From Metapseudomonas resinovorans DSM 21078 (lineage in GTDB: Bacteria; Pseudomonadota; Gammaproteobacteria; Pseudomonadales; Pseudomonadaceae), in contig NZ_AUIE01000013.1 in assembly GCF_000423545.1 (NCBI RefSeq), positions 62,001-126,000 on the forward strand: a DNA stretch of 64,000 nt, read 5' to 3'. A program made the position numbers and the translations under genes. Shown here piece after piece: positions 62,336 to 64,000 of this stretch (its first letter is position 1; every line of letters starts with the position of its first letter). Below the pieces are notes generated by a model. That model saw only the letters and a program-made list of their open reading frames with translations, ran no database searches and had not been told where the DNA came from.

Positions 62336-63052
62336 ATGCCCAAGTTCACTCGCCTCGCCGCCGCCCTCGCCCTTTGCGCCGCCAGCCTCGGCAGCCTCTC
62401 GGCCCAGGCCGGCGACGATGTCCACTACAACCAGGTGGCCGTGCGCGCCGAGGTCAGCCAGGAAGTGGCCCACGACCTGATGCACGTCACCCTCTACAGC
62501 GAATCGCAGAATACCGACCCGGCCAAGCTGGCGGACGAAATCACCCGCACGCTCAACGCCGCAGTGGAAAAGGCCCGCAAGACCAAGGGTGTCACTGTCA
62601 GCCTGGGCAGCCGCAACAGCTACCCGGTGTATGACGAGAAAGGCCAGAAGATCACCGCCTGGCGCGAGCGCGCCGAAGTGCGCCTGGAAAGCGCCGACTT
62701 CGCTACGCTCTCCCAACTCAGCGCCGATCTGCTGGGTCAGCTGAAAATGGCCGGGATGAACTTCAGCATCGCAGACAAAACCCGCAAGACTCATGAAGAC
62801 GATCTGATCAAGCAGGCTGTCGATGCCTTCAAGGCCCGCGCCCAGCTGGCTACCAGTGCCCTGGGCGGCAAGGGCTACAAGCTGGTCAACCTGAGCCTGA
62901 ACAGCGCCGGTTTCCAGCCGCCGCAGCCGATCATGATGCGTGCCATGGCCGCCAAGGGTTACGCCGACGGCGCTGCCGTTCCCGAGATCGAGGCCGGCAC
63001 CAGCCGCGTCAGCGTCAGCGCCGATGGCACCATCGAAGTGCAGATGCCCTGA
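62336..63052 (+). CDS. Exported SIMPL-domain protein (DUF541, YggE family)
   Basis: 238 residues: signal peptide (about 1-26, ending 'SLSAQA') and a SIMPL domain with 'VAVRAEVSQEVAHDLMHVTL'. E. coli YggE reduces oxidative stress by an unclear mechanism. Start ATG 62336 has AAGGAG 6 bases upstream. The gene next to roxS in P. aeruginosa is of the same family. It may be controlled by RoxR across the 282-base intergenic gap, but I see no defined site. Confidence 0.87.
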   Translation: MPKFTRLAAALALCAASLGSLSAQAGDDVHYNQVAVRAEVSQEVAHDLMHVTLYSESQNTDPAKLADEITRTLNAAVEKARKTKGVTVSLGSRNSYPVYDEKGQKITAWRERAEVRLESADFATLSQLSADLLGQLKMAGMNFSIADKTRKTHEDDLIKQAVDAFKARAQLATSALGGKGYKLVNLSLNSAGFQPPQPIMMRAMAAKGYADGAAVPEIEAGTSRVSVSADGTIEVQMP

Positions 63053-63060
63053 TCCAAAAC

Positions 63061-63092
63061 AGGGCGCCGCGGCCTTTCGGGGCGGCGCCCTC
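63061..63092 (+). terminator. Hairpin after the SIMPL gene
   Basis: AGGGCGCCGC / GCGGCGCCCT with an 11-base loop, starting 8 bases after the stop. The following sequence is C/T-rich (CTCCCC) rather than a T-run. Confidence 0.6.
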
Positions 63093-63265
63093 TCCCCTCC
63101 TCAGGCTTGAATTTGCAAAATTGCGACAAGCCCTTACAGCTTTATCCCGCCGACTACACTCTTTCCGGTCCAGCTCTTGCGCCGGGCATATGCCCTGCAT
63201 AGCTTCTCGCAAGGCCCCCACAAAGGGCCCCTCACGATGACAAACAGAATAAACATGAGGTCAAC

Positions 63266-64000
63266 ATGCGTAAAAACGCCGTCATCCAGGCACTTGTCGC
63301 CGCAGGGCTGATCGCCAGCGCGCCCTTCGCCAGCGCTGCAAGCAACCTGGTGTTCTGCTCCGAAGGCAGCCCCGCCGGTTTCGATCCGGGCCAATACACC
63401 ACCGGCACCGATTTCGACGCCGCTGCAGAAACCGTCTTCAACCGCTTGAGCCAGTTCGAGCGTGGCGGCACTGCGGTGGTCCCGGGCCTGGCCGAGAAGT
63501 GGGATGTTTCTCCCGACGGCCTCAGCTACACCTTCCACCTGCGCAAGGGCGTGAAGTTCCACACCACCGAGTACTTCAAGCCCACCCGCGATTTCAACGC
63601 CGATGACGTGCTCTTCACCTTCCAGCGCATGCTCGACAAGGAACATCCGTTCCGTAAGGCGTACCCCACCGAGTTCCCTTACTTCACCGACATGGGGATG
63701 GACGCCAACATCGCCAAGGTCGAGAAGATCGACGCCAACACCGTCAAGTTCACCCTCAACGGCGTGGACGCCGCGTTCATCCAGAACCTGGCGATGAGCT
63801 TCGCCTCCATCCAGTCCGCCGAGTACGCCGACCAGTTGCTGAAGTCCGGCAAGGCTGCCGACATCAACCAGAAGCCCATCGGCACTGGCCCCTTCGTCTT
63901 CAAGCGCTACCAGAAGGACGCCCAGATCCGCTTCACCGGCAACAAGGACTACTGGAAACCCGAGGACGTGAAGATCGACAACCTGATCTTCGCCATCAAC
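63266..64000 (+). CDS. Peptide ABC transporter substrate-binding protein (DppA-like), cut by window edge
   Basis: Periplasmic solute-binding protein of the SBP_bac_5 family; the first 245 residues are present and the frame is open to the window end. Signal peptide about 1-24 ('AAGLIASAPFASA'), then 'NLVFCSEGSPAGFDPGQYTT' and 'GLAEKWDVSPDGLSYTFHL', matching dipeptide-binding DppA. P. aeruginosa has several paralogous dppA genes at this locus, so more may follow. A GAGG site precedes ATG 63266. Confidence 0.92.
   Translation, partial: MRKNAVIQALVAAGLIASAPFASAASNLVFCSEGSPAGFDPGQYTTGTDFDAAAETVFNRLSQFERGGTAVVPGLAEKWDVSPDGLSYTFHLRKGVKFHTTEYFKPTRDFNADDVLFTFQRMLDKEHPFRKAYPTEFPYFTDMGMDANIAKVEKIDANTVKFTLNGVDAAFIQNLAMSFASIQSAEYADQLLKSGKAADINQKPIGTGPFVFKRYQKDAQIRFTGNKDYWKPEDVKIDNLIFAIN

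Overview
The window looks like chromosomal core sequence from a Pseudomonas species. It is GC-rich, its genes use GC-ending codons, and the gene order matches the stretch of the P. aeruginosa PAO1 chromosome from ftsI past murA, rpoN and mreB to roxSR. It is not P. aeruginosa itself: the fagA/fumC/sodA block usual between ptsO and pmbA and the lytic transglycosylase usual next to cysD are both absent. I find no prophage, insertion sequence, CRISPR array, tRNA or rRNA. The only non-coding RNA gene I can support is RNase P RNA.

Layout. 1-2.7 kb (minus): start of the division and cell-wall cluster, mraZ-rsmH-ftsL-ftsI, with a sigma70-type promoter and three MraZ-type boxes. 3.0-4.3 kb (minus): rnpB and rsmI. 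4.4-7.7 kb (plus): lpoA-yraN-gmhA/diaA-dolP, an envelope operon. 7.7-12.6 kb (minus): rplM-rpsI, cytochrome bc1 (petABC) and sspA-sspB. 12.8-21.1 kb: single genes and pairs (tas-like reductase, acyl-CoA dehydrogenase with a divergent GlxA-type regulator, a TPR-like exported protein, zapE, trpS, a hydrolase, zapG). 21.2-26.2 kb: sulfate activation (cysD, fused cysNC), a Nif3-like protein and the envelope-stress protease algW. 26.6-34.5 kb (minus): hisGDC, murA, ibaG and the mlaFEDCB lipid-transport operon. 34.7-41.7 kb (plus): kdsD-kdsC-lptC-lptA-lptB, then rpoN-hpf-ptsN-rapZ-ptsO. 41.8-54.7 kb (mostly minus): pmbA, darP, tldD, a nitrilase, yhdP, rng, maf and mreBCD. 55-58.2 kb (plus): gatCAB. 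58.2-64 kb: an RlpA-like lipoprotein, a CMD-family protein, an AEC transporter, the redox two-component system roxSR, a SIMPL protein and the start of a dipeptide-binding protein.

The dominant theme is envelope biogenesis. Peptidoglycan synthesis and shape (ftsI, ftsL, murA, lpoA, mreBCD), LPS sugar supply and export (gmhA, kdsD, kdsC, lptABC), outer-membrane lipid asymmetry (mla, yhdP, dolP) and envelope stress (algW) all fall in this segment, next to the nitrogen and PTS-Ntr regulators.

I did not find a clearly new multi-gene system. The observations most worth checking are mreC, where the best ribosome-binding site points at an AUC start codon; a small frameshifted, coding-like stretch between algW and hisC; an exact 15-base match to the Tn5 mosaic end just before hpf; a GmhA/DiaA-like protein that looks like DiaA but keeps the GmhA zinc ligands; a 96-residue extra C-terminal domain on TrpS; a 19-bp tandem repeat between two candidate promoters of rplM; and a REPIN-like paired palindrome plus a second REP family near roxSR.
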